Shown: in pieces, positions 53,762 through 62,403 of the stretch
Position numbering within the stretch: position 1 is the stretch's first letter
Layout of the letters: each line of letters starts with the position of its first letter
NCBI GenBank assembly: GCA_021774785.1
Contig: JAJFIQ010000019.1
Coordinates: 62,001-126,000 of the forward strand
DNA from: Emcibacter sp.
GTDB taxonomy: Bacteria; Pseudomonadota; Alphaproteobacteria; Sphingomonadales; Emcibacteraceae
DNA: 64,000 nucleotides
Reading direction: 5' to 3'
The notes under the pieces: model-generated
What the model was told of the DNA's origin: nothing
Database searches by the model: none
What the model saw: the letters and a program-made list of their open reading frames with translations, nothing else
Made by a program: the position numbers and the translations under genes

Positions 53762-53795
53762 CCAGTTGTACCCATATGCTGTATGGTACAACTGG
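53762..53795. promoter_or_regulatory. 11-bp perfect inverted repeat upstream of the GntR gene (probable operator)
   Basis: CCAGTTGTACC (53762-53772) and GGTACAACTGG (53785-53795) are exact reverse complements with a 12-bp spacer. It ends 12 bp before the GntR start. A TTGACT (53745-53750) lies just upstream, so a bound regulator would block the promoter. No T-run follows, which argues against a terminator. Confidence 0.75.
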
Positions 53796-53807
53796 AACAA
53801 GATTCTT

Positions 53808-54182
53808 ATGGAAATAATTATTGATATAGATGATCCGGCCCCGTTGTTTTCTCAACTGATGGTACAGATCAAGAAGGCTGTTCTCTGTGACAGGATATGT
53901 GCAGGTGATGCCCTGCCTTCGATCAGGCAACTGGCGAATGACCTGGATCTAAATAATAAAACCGTGGCTAAAGCCTACCGTCTGTTGGAACGCGACAGCG
54001 TTATTCAGACCAGAGGATACCGGGGAACCTTCGTGCACCCTAATGCCAAGGCCAATAGTACTATCGATTTAAATGCGACGGTATTGGCAAAATTAAGCGA
54101 AACTATTGAAGCCTTCAGAGACAAAGGCGTAACAGATTCTGAAATCCGGATAGCTTTCGGAACAGTAATGAATAATAGATAG
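53808..54182 (+). CDS. YtrA-type GntR-family transcriptional regulator
   Basis: 124 residues from ATG 53808. N-terminal winged helix: LFSQLMVQIKKAVLCDRIC, SIRQLANDLDLNNKTVAKAYRLLE and TRGYRGTFV. The short C-terminal helices without a ligand domain place it in the YtrA sub-group, which usually represses a downstream transporter operon. The perfect inverted repeat upstream is its likely binding site. The membrane protein gene starts 15 bp after it. Confidence 0.93.
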   Translation: MEIIIDIDDPAPLFSQLMVQIKKAVLCDRICAGDALPSIRQLANDLDLNNKTVAKAYRLLERDSVIQTRGYRGTFVHPNAKANSTIDLNATVLAKLSETIEAFRDKGVTDSEIRIAFGTVMNNR

Positions 54183-54197
54183 AATTAAGGAATAGAC

Positions 54198-55073
54198 ATG
54201 CCAGACTTAATATTAATTATATTTTACGGGGTTTTAATAAGTCAGATTTTTCTTATATCTTACTATTACCCTAATAAAATTTATCAGCGGATGCGGTATG
54301 TGACCGAAACATATCCACCGTCAATATACCCGAAACTATATCCGGGGTTGAGCGGTGCCGGTGCGGATGATGTTGCCAGGAAAAAACCAAATGCCTATCG
54401 CTATGTAAATATGGCTATTCTTATTGCGGGATTATTTCTGTTGTTTAATCTCATGCGCTCTGGCTTCTACCCAAGCGGGGAAGGTGAGGAAACATTTGTA
54501 TTTCTGTTCGCACTCGTTCAGGTAGCCCCTTTGATATATATGGAATACTCTGAATTCAAGCAATTCAAACTTATGCGAAAAGCAAATCTGGAAAGTAAAA
54601 GGGTAGCAGACCTTCAGCCACGCCATTTTTTTGATTTTATCTCACCGAGAGTTTTCAGTATGGCGGCGGTATTGTTGGTTGCTGTATTTGCATTCATTCT
54701 CCATATTAATGACTATGATCTCACATGGGGTAGTGATGCTCTTATCAGTATTATGACCATAATCGGCGTTCATATATATTTTGCGATATTGGTTATGTGG
54801 CTGGTATTTGGCAAAAAGATTAATCCTCATATCGCCAATAAAGACCGCCGAATCCATATGACTGTTGTGGTGAAAATCATGGTTTATACCAGCATTGGCA
54901 TGAGTATATTCATAATAACCAATGACGTTCTGCAGCAATATAATATGGATTATCTGCAACCGTTTCTTATGAGTATATATTTTCAGATACTCATTATAAT
55001 TGGTATTGGAACTATGCTCCGCTCAACCCCGATAGAGAATATGGACTTCGATGTATATAAAGAAAGTGTATAA
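54198..55073 (+). CDS. seven-helix membrane protein of unknown function
   Basis: 291 residues, about seven membrane helices: near 3-22, 72-90, 97-114, 152-170, 180-205, 225-245 and 255-272. No ATP-binding motif or recognisable transporter family is evident. Charged loops carry RKKPNAYRYVN and ARK. It is 15 bp after the GntR gene and is followed by the NTF2-like gene, so it is probably regulated by it. YtrA-type operons usually encode ABC exporters; here no ATPase is present, so the protein may be something new. Confidence 0.75.
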   Translation: MPDLILIIFYGVLISQIFLISYYYPNKIYQRMRYVTETYPPSIYPKLYPGLSGAGADDVARKKPNAYRYVNMAILIAGLFLLFNLMRSGFYPSGEGEETFVFLFALVQVAPLIYMEYSEFKQFKLMRKANLESKRVADLQPRHFFDFISPRVFSMAAVLLVAVFAFILHINDYDLTWGSDALISIMTIIGVHIYFAILVMWLVFGKKINPHIANKDRRIHMTVVVKIMVYTSIGMSIFIITNDVLQQYNMDYLQPFLMSIYFQILIIIGIGTMLRSTPIENMDFDVYKESV

Positions 55074-55074
55074 A

Positions 55075-55446
55075 ATGGAAGAATTACGAGAATTAGAAAT
55101 TGAACTTCATCAATTTGATGTCCGCAGTAACCGGTTACGTCTTGATGAACTGCTCCATGATTCTTTTGTTGAATTTGGTCGTTCGGGCGGATGCTATGAT
55201 AAAGCTGATATTATTGCGTTGCTTCTGGCGGAAACAGAATCTATTCCACCCCCTTGGTCCCAAGATTACAAAATGTCAGAATTGGCGGATGGGTTGGTAC
55301 AAATAACCTATAAATCGGCGCATGTGGATAGTGACGGAGGGCTTTCCCGATATACCTTAAGGTCATCCCTGTGGCAAAAAGTTGATGGTAAATGGAAAGT
55401 GCGTTTTCATCAAGGAACCCCAACAGAAGCCTTTGTCAGATCATAA
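55075..55446 (+). CDS. NTF2-like (DUF4440/SnoaL-type) protein
   Basis: 123 residues from ATG 55075, 1 bp after the membrane-protein stop. The cone-shaped NTF2 fold is suggested by LDELLHDSFVEFGRSGGCYDKADII near the N-terminus and SSLWQKVDGKWKVRFHQGTPT at the C-terminus. Such domains act as isomerases, hydrolases or ligand-binding modules. It is in the GntR-regulated unit but has no evident enzymatic signature. Confidence 0.85.
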   Translation: MEELRELEIELHQFDVRSNRLRLDELLHDSFVEFGRSGGCYDKADIIALLLAETESIPPPWSQDYKMSELADGLVQITYKSAHVDSDGGLSRYTLRSSLWQKVDGKWKVRFHQGTPTEAFVRS

Positions 55447-55544
55447 CGATATTATTGTTTGTTGAAACTCATCAAATCCCCTCTTGTCACTTACCTGCCC
55501 TTAGGGTTAAGCTATGTCCATAAAAATAAATGGACTTGAGTATT

Positions 55545-57830
55545 ATGCCTGATGAAAATTTTAAAGAAACGTCCCTTCGTTATCATAGAGAACCAACCGC
55601 TGGAAAGCTTGAAATAAACCCTACCACGCCGTTATCCAACCAACGCGATTTGGCGCGGGCCTATTCCCCCGGTGTGGCGTTTGCCTGTGAAGCCATCGTG
55701 GAAGATGCAGCAGCGGTGAATGAAATGACCATTCGCGGCAACTTGGTGGGCGTTGTCACCAACGGTACAGCTGTGTTGGGCCTTGGCAATATCGGGCCAC
55801 TAGCCTCCAAGCCGGTGATGGAGGGCAAGGCGGTTCTATTCAAGAAATTTGCCGGCATCAATGTCTTTGATATTGAAATTGATCAGAATGATCCGGAAAA
55901 GCTCATTGATACCATCGCCGCGCTGGAGCCAACCTTTGGCGCGATAAATCTGGAAGATATCAAGGCGCCGGAAAGTTTTATCGTGGAAAAAGCCCTGAAA
56001 GAGCGTATGAATATTCCGGTCTTTCATGATGATCAGCATGGCACAGCTATCGTGGTCGGGGCGGCGCTCTATAATGGCCTTCGCATTGTAGATAAGAAGC
56101 TTTGTGATGTGAAGGTGGTGGCTACGGGTGGTGGGGCGGCGTCTCTGGCCTGTCTTGATCTGCTGGTCAGCATGGGGCTGAAACGGGAAAATATAAGCCT
56201 TGTGGATATCGAAGGCGTGGTTTATGTGGGCCGCGTCAATGACATGAACCCCTATAAGGATAAATACGCCATAGAGACAGACAAGCGCACATTGTATGAT
56301 GTGATAGGCGGGGCGGATGTGTTCCTCGGGTTGTCTGCACCGGGCATATTAAAGCCGGATATGGTGAAACGTATGGCGGCGAAGCCCTTCATTTTGGCCC
56401 TTGCTAATCCGACACCGGAAATTCTGCCCGAAGATGTGAAAAAGGTCCGCGATGATGCCGTTATGGCGACAGGCCGTTCTGATTATCCCAATCAGGTCAA
56501 TAATGTGTTGTGTTTCCCGTTCTTGTTTCGCGGGGCTTTGGATGTGGGCGCGACCACTATTAATGAAGAGATGAAACATGCCTGCGTCAGGGCTATTGCA
56601 GATCTGGCTTTCAAGGAATCCTCGGAACAGGTGGCCAATGCCTATCAGGGGGAAGTGTTGAAGTTCGGGCCGGAATATATAATTCCCAAACCCCTTGACC
56701 CGCGCCTGATCCTTGAGGTCGCCCCTGCGGTGGCCAAGGCAGCCATGGACAGTGGGGTTGCAACCCGCCCATTGAAGGATGTCGACGCCTACCGCGAGAA
56801 GCTGGAAAGCTTCGTTTTTAAATCCAGTATTCTATTGCAGCCAGTGATAGAACAGGCCAAGAAAAACCCTAAACGCATTATCTTTGCCGAGGGGGAGAAT
56901 GAGAGCGTGCTGCTGGCGGTGCAGGCATTGGTGGACGAAAAAATGGGCAAGCCCACTCTTGTTGGCCGCCCGGCGGTGGTTGATCATAAAATTGAAAAAT
57001 TAGGCCTGCGTCTGGTTGCTGGCCGGGATTTTGAGCTGATTAACCCGCAGAAAGATGACAGATACCGCAGCTATTGGCAGAAATATCATTCTTTAGTCAG
57101 CCGCAAGGGGGTTTCACAGGATGCGGCGCGGACCATCGTTCGCACCAATACCACAGTGATCGCGGCGCTTGCTGTTCATATGGGCGATGCGGATGCTATG
57201 ATTTGTGGTACTTATGGTCGTTTTGATTTTCACGTGCGCTATATTATTGATGTCATTGGCAAGAAAAGTGAAAGCCATAACCTGTCCACGGTCAGTACTT
57301 TGATCCTGCCACGCCGGACGATATTCTTTGCCGATAGTTTCATGACGGTTGATCCTGATGTGAATCAGATTGTGGAAAATACTATAGCCGCCGCAGATAA
57401 AGTCAGCCATTTTGGTGTCATCCCAAAGGTTGCCCTACTGTCCCATTCAAACTTTGGATCGTCCGGTGCGCCATCCGCAAAAAAAATGCGTAAAGCTGCC
57501 ACGATTTTACGGGACATGATGCCGGAAATGCAGATTGATGGGGAAATGCATGCGGATGCGGCCATGAAGGAGGCTGTAAGGGATAAAATGGTATCGGACA
57601 GTCGTCTGAAAGGAGCCGCTAACCTGTTTATTTTCCCTAATCTGGATGCGGCCAATATCTGTATTGAAATGTTACGGAGTGTGGATAATGGTTTGCTGGT
57701 TGGGCCAATTTTGTTGGGGGCAGCGCAACCGGTTCATATTGTTACCCCGTCTGCGACCGCCAAGGGTATATTCAATATGTCAGCCATCGCCCTTGCGGAT
57801 GCTGAAAACCTAACGGGAACGGTCCGGTAA
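55545..57830 (+). CDS. maeB: NADP-dependent malic enzyme with phosphotransacetylase-like C-terminal domain
   Basis: 761 residues from ATG 55545 (ATG 55530 also possible). The malic enzyme half has [14 protein letters not shown], the active-site [11 protein letters not shown] region, and [17 protein letters not shown]. After about residue 430 follows the catalytically silent Pta-like half ([20 protein letters not shown]), which binds acetyl-CoA and regulates the enzyme. It decarboxylates malate to pyruvate with NADPH, complementing PckG in the C3-C4 node. It converges on the small membrane gene by 21 bp. Confidence 0.97.
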   Translation: MPDENFKETSLRYHREPTAGKLEINPTTPLSNQRDLARAYSPGVAFACEAIVEDAAAVNEMTIRGNLVGVVTNGTAVLGLGNIGPLASKPVMEGKAVLFKKFAGINVFDIEIDQNDPEKLIDTIAALEPTFGAINLEDIKAPESFIVEKALKERMNIPVFHDDQHGTAIVVGAALYNGLRIVDKKLCDVKVVATGGGAASLACLDLLVSMGLKRENISLVDIEGVVYVGRVNDMNPYKDKYAIETDKRTLYDVIGGADVFLGLSAPGILKPDMVKRMAAKPFILALANPTPEILPEDVKKVRDDAVMATGRSDYPNQVNNVLCFPFLFRGALDVGATTINEEMKHACVRAIADLAFKESSEQVANAYQGEVLKFGPEYIIPKPLDPRLILEVAPAVAKAAMDSGVATRPLKDVDAYREKLESFVFKSSILLQPVIEQAKKNPKRIIFAEGENESVLLAVQALVDEKMGKPTLVGRPAVVDHKIEKLGLRLVAGRDFELINPQKDDRYRSYWQKYHSLVSRKGVSQDAARTIVRTNTTVIAALAVHMGDADAMICGTYGRFDFHVRYIIDVIGKKSESHNLSTVSTLILPRRTIFFADSFMTVDPDVNQIVENTIAAADKVSHFGVIPKVALLSHSNFGSSGAPSAKKMRKAATILRDMMPEMQIDGEMHADAAMKEAVRDKMVSDSRLKGAANLFIFPNLDAANICIEMLRSVDNGLLVGPILLGAAQPVHIVTPSATAKGIFNMSAIALADAENLTGTVR

Positions 57831-58019
57831 TTCGATACCGGACAGGGCGAGCTGATGCCGGATGAGCAAAAGCAGTGACAGAAAACACAGGAATAATATC
57901 CCATTCCATGGAATATGCCACGATTTGCCAAGCTCTTTGGGTTGGCGTGCTTTATAAACGGATAATCCGGTAAGCACTGCCGTAAGCACCATTAATATAT
58001 ATGTAAGGGTTTGATCCAT
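57810..58019 (-). CDS. small membrane protein, 69 residues
   Basis: Two predicted membrane helices: LTYILMVLTAVLTGLSVY (5-22) and WNGILFLCFLSLLLLI (38-53), with a basic loop KARQPKELGKSW between. A weak AAGTG precedes the ATG at 58019. It overlaps the convergent maeB end by 21 bp. Composition supports a real small protein; no family recognised. Confidence 0.55.
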   Translation of the reverse strand: MDQTLTYILMVLTAVLTGLSVYKARQPKELGKSWHIPWNGILFLCFLSLLLLIRHQLALSGIELPDRSR

Positions 58020-58175
58020 GGCACTTGAGATAGGTCTTTTCCGGTAAAAAGCAACATATTATTTTCTCAGACTAGTGTGGGGATCACAAATTATTGATTT
58101 ATGGTGTTGTGGACTTTCATCCCACCGATGATATTATGCTTGTGAAATATAATGGGTTTAATGAAAGGGTTAAAA

Positions 58176-58619
58176 ATGGCTGCTAATGAAAATATCTCCT
58201 CCTCAGACCAGAGTAAAATTGAATGTTCGCTGTTTTTGCTGCGATTGGGTGTGTTCATTGTTATGTTTGCCTGGACGCTGGATAAATTCCTCAACCCTGC
58301 TCATGCGACAAAGGTATTTGAGCATTTCTATTTCCTGGAAGGCTTTGGCAGCCAGATAATAATGGCTATCGGGGCTGTTGAAATGCTAATCATTCTGGCT
58401 TTTCTGGTGGGGATGTGGAAGCGATATACCTATGGTATTATCATGATCATTCATGGGGTATCGACATTTTCAGCATGGAAACAATATACCACAGAGATTA
58501 GCCTGCTGTTCTTTGCCGCATGGCCAATGCTGGCGGCATGTATCACCTTGTATATGCTTCGTGACCTGGATGTAAAATTTACATTGAACAGTAAAAATAA
58601 TTCAGAATTGCAGTCGTAG
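58176..58619 (+). CDS. DoxX-like small membrane protein
   Basis: 147 residues from ATG 58176, with AAGGG at 58165-58169. Four membrane helices, in the DoxX layout: LFLLRLGVFIVMFAWTLDKF first, then QIIMAIGAVEMLIILAFL, YGIIMIIHGVSTF and FFAAWPMLAACITLYML. The family is linked to quinone or thiosulphate chemistry and oxidative stress, but this sub-group has no set role. It converges on the OMP gene with an 18-bp overlap. Confidence 0.75.
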   Translation: MAANENISSSDQSKIECSLFLLRLGVFIVMFAWTLDKFLNPAHATKVFEHFYFLEGFGSQIIMAIGAVEMLIILAFLVGMWKRYTYGIIMIIHGVSTFSAWKQYTTEISLLFFAAWPMLAACITLYMLRDLDVKFTLNSKNNSELQS

Positions 58620-59258
58620 GCTGGCAAAACCACCACCACTGTTGATGTATGATCCAGCGGAATCTTCGTTCTGAGTGTCATTGACGATACGGTAATGATA
58701 GATACCTAACGTGGCCTGCAGGTCGTCACCAATGTGATAATTAGCATCCCAGCCGATTTGATGCTCAAAGTTCCACCGGTTTTTTTGGTGGGTAGTTCCT
58801 AAATATTGTTGGGAACCGCTAACCTTGCCGTTAATATCTATGCTCCAGTTTTTTCGCTGGATTAACGGTAGTTTTACCATCCCGACCATGCCGAAATCGG
58901 TTATGCTTTCTCTTTTGTTAATTTCCAGAGAGGATGCGAACAAGGGCAGGAAATTATATTTTCTAACGGTATATATATTACTGGCAAATAACAGGTTTTG
59001 ACCGTAAGGCAGGGATATTCTCCCGTTGGCATTATACAGGGATGTGATGGCAAGTGCATTTAAAAAATAATTTTGCAAGTGCAGAGTAGGCTGGTTTTCT
59101 TCAAGGCTGATTGCTGTGGATTTTAGTCGCTGAACATCAAGCGCCAGGCTATTTACAGACGAAGTGATCATTAGGAAAACAGCGATCAGACAGACGAAAA
59201 AACCGGAGTGGATATACCCCGGGTTATATTTTTTTGAATGGTATAAACATAATGTCAT
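58602..59258 (-). CDS. predicted outer-membrane beta-barrel protein
   Basis: 218 residues. A hydrophobic N-terminal segment (SGFFVCLIAVFLMITSSVNSLA) acts as signal peptide. The rest alternates like a beta-barrel and ends in Phe (GGGFASLRLQF), a mark of outer-membrane proteins. The C-terminal YHYRIVNDTQNEDS is reminiscent of PagL-type lipid A deacylases, but the HxS catalytic pair of PagL reads HYR here. Not assigned to a family. Confidence 0.6.
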   Translation of the reverse strand: MTLCLYHSKKYNPGYIHSGFFVCLIAVFLMITSSVNSLALDVQRLKSTAISLEENQPTLHLQNYFLNALAITSLYNANGRISLPYGQNLLFASNIYTVRKYNFLPLFASSLEINKRESITDFGMVGMVKLPLIQRKNWSIDINGKVSGSQQYLGTTHQKNRWNFEHQIGWDANYHIGDDLQATLGIYHYRIVNDTQNEDSAGSYINSGGGFASLRLQF

Positions 59259-59414
59259 TCTAATATCGTACAGGGCAAATCTTAATACTTATTAGTTATT
59301 GCAAAAAAATTATTTCAAATTTTAACTAAATTGTATGGATAATTTTGAAAAAGATATTTAACAAAGTGGATTTTCGGCTAATATCAAACTCAAAATAAAA
59401 CATAGGTTGAGTTA

Positions 59415-60434
59415 ATGTTGCAGGAAAATAGAAATGATCGTCAGATTGCATGTTGGTTATTATTCGTGTGTGCCATGATCTTTTGTATGGTGATCGTGGG
59501 CGGCGTGACGCGTCTTACAGAATCCGGTCTCAGCATGGTCAACTGGAAACCCCTTAGTGGTATCATTCCCCCCATGAATGATGCACAATGGGCAGAGGAA
59601 TTTACCGCCTACCAGCAATATCCAGAATATCAGAAAGTCAATCACGGGATGAGTTTGGTTGAATTCAAGGCGATTTTTTTCTGGGAATATAGCCACCGTT
59701 TGCTGGGACGGTTAATCGGTCTTGCCTTTTTTGTTCCTTTTATGATTTTCCTTTTGAAGCGCAAAGTATCCGGTACACTTAAGCCAAAATTATGGCTCAT
59801 GTTTTTTCTCGGCGGATTACAGGGTGGGTTGGGCTGGTGGATGGTTAAAAGCGGTCTGACTGATCATCCTGATGTGAGCCATTACCGCCTGACGGCACAT
59901 CTGGGACTAGCTGTGTTGATTTATCTTTACATGTTCTGGGTGGCAAGTGGCCTTTTGATGTCACGATGCGAAGGGACCCGGAAAAGGCCCGTCGTTTCCT
60001 TGATATTCCTGATCGGACTGATCTTTGTACAGATATTATTGGGCGGTCTGGTGGCGGGTCTAAATGCGGGCATGATATTTAACACATGGCCCCTTATGGA
60101 AGAACAAATCATTCCCATGGGGCTTTATAGCATGACCCCTTGGTATATGAATATTTTTGAAAATATCATGACCGTGCAGTTTAATCATCGTATGTTGGCC
60201 TATTTTATCGGACTGTTGGGGTTATATGTATGGCTCAGAACAAGCAAGGATACTCATATTAATGTGCGTCTGGCAGGTCACATGATGGTGCTTATAATTT
60301 TGGGGCAGGGTGTGCTCGGTGTGCTGACCTTAATCCATGTGGTGCCAATTCCCCTGGCGGCGGCCCATCAGGGTGGCGCCTTAATAACATTATCCGCAGC
60401 ATTGTTTGCCTTGAGAAGGGTGAAAGGCCGATGA
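59415..60434 (+). CDS. ctaA: heme A synthase CtaA/COX15
   Basis: 339 residues, eight membrane helices; oxidises heme O to heme A for aa3-type cytochrome oxidase. Heme-ligand His motifs: WEYSHRLLGR, DVSHYRLTAHLGLA, FNHRMLAYFIG and AAAHQGGAL. The N-terminal VGGVTRLTESGLSMVNWKP signature is exact for the COX15 family. It overlaps cutA by 4 bp (ATGA). ctaB, ctaC-E are not in the window. Confidence 0.97.
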   Translation: MLQENRNDRQIACWLLFVCAMIFCMVIVGGVTRLTESGLSMVNWKPLSGIIPPMNDAQWAEEFTAYQQYPEYQKVNHGMSLVEFKAIFFWEYSHRLLGRLIGLAFFVPFMIFLLKRKVSGTLKPKLWLMFFLGGLQGGLGWWMVKSGLTDHPDVSHYRLTAHLGLAVLIYLYMFWVASGLLMSRCEGTRKRPVVSLIFLIGLIFVQILLGGLVAGLNAGMIFNTWPLMEEQIIPMGLYSMTPWYMNIFENIMTVQFNHRMLAYFIGLLGLYVWLRTSKDTHINVRLAGHMMVLIILGQGVLGVLTLIHVVPIPLAAAHQGGALITLSAALFALRRVKGR

Positions 60435-60757
60435 CGGGATATTGCACATTTTATGTAACGTTTCCCCATAAGGAAGAAGCCGTGGCCTTATCCCGCATAT
60501 TGTTAGAGGAAAAGCTGGTGGCCTGTGCCAATATATCTGACGCCATGACGTCTCTTTATCAATGGCAGGGTGAGATATGTGAAGAATCAGAAGTGGCTAT
60601 GTTGATGAAAACAAAGAAAGATATTGCAGAAAAAGTCACCGCTCGCATAAAAGAACTTCATTCCTACGACACGCCGTGCATTGTCCAATGGGATATCATG
60701 GGGGGTAATGAGGAATATCTGAAATGGGTTGGGGAATCCGTCCAATATAAACTATAA
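60431..60757 (+). CDS. cutA: divalent-cation tolerance protein CutA
   Basis: 108 residues of the trimeric ferredoxin-fold CutA family. Conserved pieces: YVTFPHKEEAVALSRILLEEKLVACANI, SLYQWQGEICEESEVAMLMKT and ELHSYDTPCI. The family is tied to metal tolerance and signalling, with unclear mechanism. Its ATG overlaps the ctaA stop by 4 bp. Confidence 0.95.
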   Translation: MTGYCTFYVTFPHKEEAVALSRILLEEKLVACANISDAMTSLYQWQGEICEESEVAMLMKTKKDIAEKVTARIKELHSYDTPCIVQWDIMGGNEEYLKWVGESVQYKL

Positions 60758-60790
60758 TAAAAAACTGTTTATTTAAAATAGTTTATTTAA

Positions 60791-60806
60791 TGGTATTATA
60801 ATACCA
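60791..60806. promoter_or_regulatory. 16-bp perfect palindrome downstream of cutA
   Basis: TGGTATTATAATACCA equals its own reverse complement over 16 bp. It lies between cutA and the rplM promoter (about 38 bp upstream of the -35), so it could be an operator or the core of an AT-rich terminator. Confidence 0.45.
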
Positions 60807-60843
60807 CATAGATAACTATTTGAATTTAATCTGAAAATACCCG

Positions 60844-60871
60844 TTGACTTTCAAGAGAATGCTGTCATATT
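60844..60871 (+). promoter_or_regulatory. candidate rplM-rpsI promoter
   Basis: TTGACT (60844-60849) and CATATT (60866-60871) are 16 bp apart, about 70 bp upstream of the rplM start, leaving a leader that contains the hairpin at 60897-60932. Confidence 0.55.
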
Positions 60872-60896
60872 GCCCACGTTTTGTGGCGTGGAAGAA

Positions 60897-60932
60897 ATTC
60901 CTTGTCCATGGTTATTTTTGAATTCAAGGAAT
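60897..60932 (+). promoter_or_regulatory. leader hairpin that buries the rplM ribosome-binding site
   Basis: ATTCCTTG (60897-60904) pairs perfectly with CAAGGAAT (60925-60932) across a 20-nt loop. The AAGGA ribosome-binding site of rplM (60926-60930) is inside the 3' arm, 5 bp before the start region, so folding would repress translation. This is the geometry expected for ribosomal-protein autoregulation. Confidence 0.6.
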
Positions 60933-60937
60933 ATTAG

Positions 60938-61405
60938 ATGAAAACCTTCTCTGCAACACCTGCAGACATTGAAAAAAAATGGTTCGTCATAGATGCCGAG
61001 GGAATTGTCCTTGGTCGTATGGCTGCTCTCATTGCAATGCGTCTTCGGGGTAAACATAAGCCCTCATATACACCTCATATGGATTGCGGTGATAATATCA
61101 TCGTGATCAATGCTGAGAAAGTGAAGCTATCCGGTAAAAAACTGGATGACAAAATCTATTACTGGCATACTGGTCATCCCGGTGGCATTAAAGAACGCAC
61201 AGCCCGTCAAATACTTGAAGGGGATCATGCGGAGCGCGTTGTGGCAAAGGCCGTACAGCGGATGATACCCAGCGGCCCTCTTGGCAATGCCCAGTTGAAA
61301 AGCTTGCGGGTTTTTGTCGGACCGGAACATACACATGCAGCCCAGAACCCTGAGGTTATTGATGTTGCGGCAATGAATATCAAGAATACAAGGAGTCGCG
61401 CATAA
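60938..61405 (+). CDS. rplM: 50S ribosomal protein L13
   Basis: 155 residues. Conserved features: [37 protein letters not shown], and the C-terminal [19 protein letters not shown]. First gene of the L13-S9 operon; its stop overlaps the rpsI start by one base. The leader hairpin may give autoregulation. Confidence 0.98.
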   Translation: MKTFSATPADIEKKWFVIDAEGIVLGRMAALIAMRLRGKHKPSYTPHMDCGDNIIVINAEKVKLSGKKLDDKIYYWHTGHPGGIKERTARQILEGDHAERVVAKAVQRMIPSGPLGNAQLKSLRVFVGPEHTHAAQNPEVIDVAAMNIKNTRSRA

Positions 61406-61938
61406 TGGCTGATGAAAAGAAAACACTGGAAGATCTGAAAGATATTACTTCAGAAGCCCAGACCAAGGCTGCCGCCGCCGCGGCTGCACCTGTTGTAGAT
61501 GCTGATGAAGCTGCCGTAGTATCTGAAACAGTGGAGCCAAAAATTGATGCACAGGGTCGTTCTTATGCAACAGGCAAGCGTAAAGATGCGGTTGCTCGCG
61601 TATGGATCAAACCTGGTAAAGGTATCATTACCATCAATGGTCGTGATCAGCAGGTTTATTTTGCTCGCCCAACACTTCGCATGATTTTAAATCAGCCGTT
61701 TGATGTGACGGCACGTGTAGGTCAGTTTGATGTTGTTTGTACTGTAAAAGGTGGTGGTCTTTCCGGTCAGGCTGGTGCGGTTCGCCATGGTATTTCCAGA
61801 GCCTTGACATATTATGAACCCGGTCTGCGCCCGGCATTGAAGGCACAAGGCTTCATGACCCGTGACGCCCGTGTTGTAGAACGTAAAAAATACGGTAAAG
61901 CGAAAGCGCGTCGTAGCTTCCAGTTCTCTAAACGTTAA
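61405..61938 (+). CDS. rpsI: 30S ribosomal protein S9
   Basis: 177 residues. The first ~48 residues are an acidic, Ala-rich extension typical of alphaproteobacterial S9 ([15 protein letters not shown]). The S9 core has [36 protein letters not shown], and the basic C-terminus RRSFQFSKR that reaches the P-site tRNA. Strong AAGGAG at 61390-61395; one-base overlap with rplM. Confidence 0.98.
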   Translation: MADEKKTLEDLKDITSEAQTKAAAAAAAPVVDADEAAVVSETVEPKIDAQGRSYATGKRKDAVARVWIKPGKGIITINGRDQQVYFARPTLRMILNQPFDVTARVGQFDVVCTVKGGGLSGQAGAVRHGISRALTYYEPGLRPALKAQGFMTRDARVVERKKYGKAKARRSFQFSKR

Positions 61939-61968
61939 GATAGAAATACAAATTTACTCAATTAAATC

Positions 61969-61999
61969 AAAGGCTTGCATTTTTTTGCAGGCCTTTTTT
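61969..61999 (+). terminator. rho-independent terminator after rpsI
   Basis: AAAGGCTTGCA pairs with TGCAGGCCTTT over 11 bp (one G-U pair) around a T-rich loop, followed by a T-run. It ends the ribosomal protein operon 30 bp beyond the rpsI stop. Confidence 0.9.
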
Positions 62000-62403
62000 A
62001 TTCAAAAAACATTCAAAAAAACGTTGTATTCCTTGGACGCCTACTGTCGCACTTGGGATGGAACCCATCATTTCGTCGCATAATTAAAACGATTCACCGT
62101 AATTTCATTGCGCATTGCACCGGTTATTACTAGCCATAATGGTTGAGGGCCAAGGGTGTGTTTCCTATAGCTGTTGACAAAATAAAGAAACGAGACCACT
62201 GCTACACGTTAAGATATCTATTGTATTGAAGGCGTTAAGTAGTTTGTTTGTCTCAAATGAGAGGCTAACGCATGAAAACAATGGTACCATATCCATTCCC
62301 ACCGCCCTGAAACTATATTTTTCAACCACTTCCTAAAGGTTTCCTCACACTATAAATCATGACGTTGCCTTGAGTAGGGGTATTTACAATCTGGAGTATT
62401 AAT
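62000..62403. other. intergenic region upstream of the serine hydrolase
   Basis: No gene on either strand. A TTGACA near 62173 is a possible -35 but lacks a clear -10 at the right spacing. A GGAGT just before ATG 62404 is the ribosome-binding site of the next gene. Nothing else recognisable. Confidence 0.5.

Noticed and set aside
53676-53930. 84-codon minus-strand frame opposite the GntR gene
   Set aside because: It overlaps the GntR coding region and its operator, with no ribosome-binding site or family resemblance.
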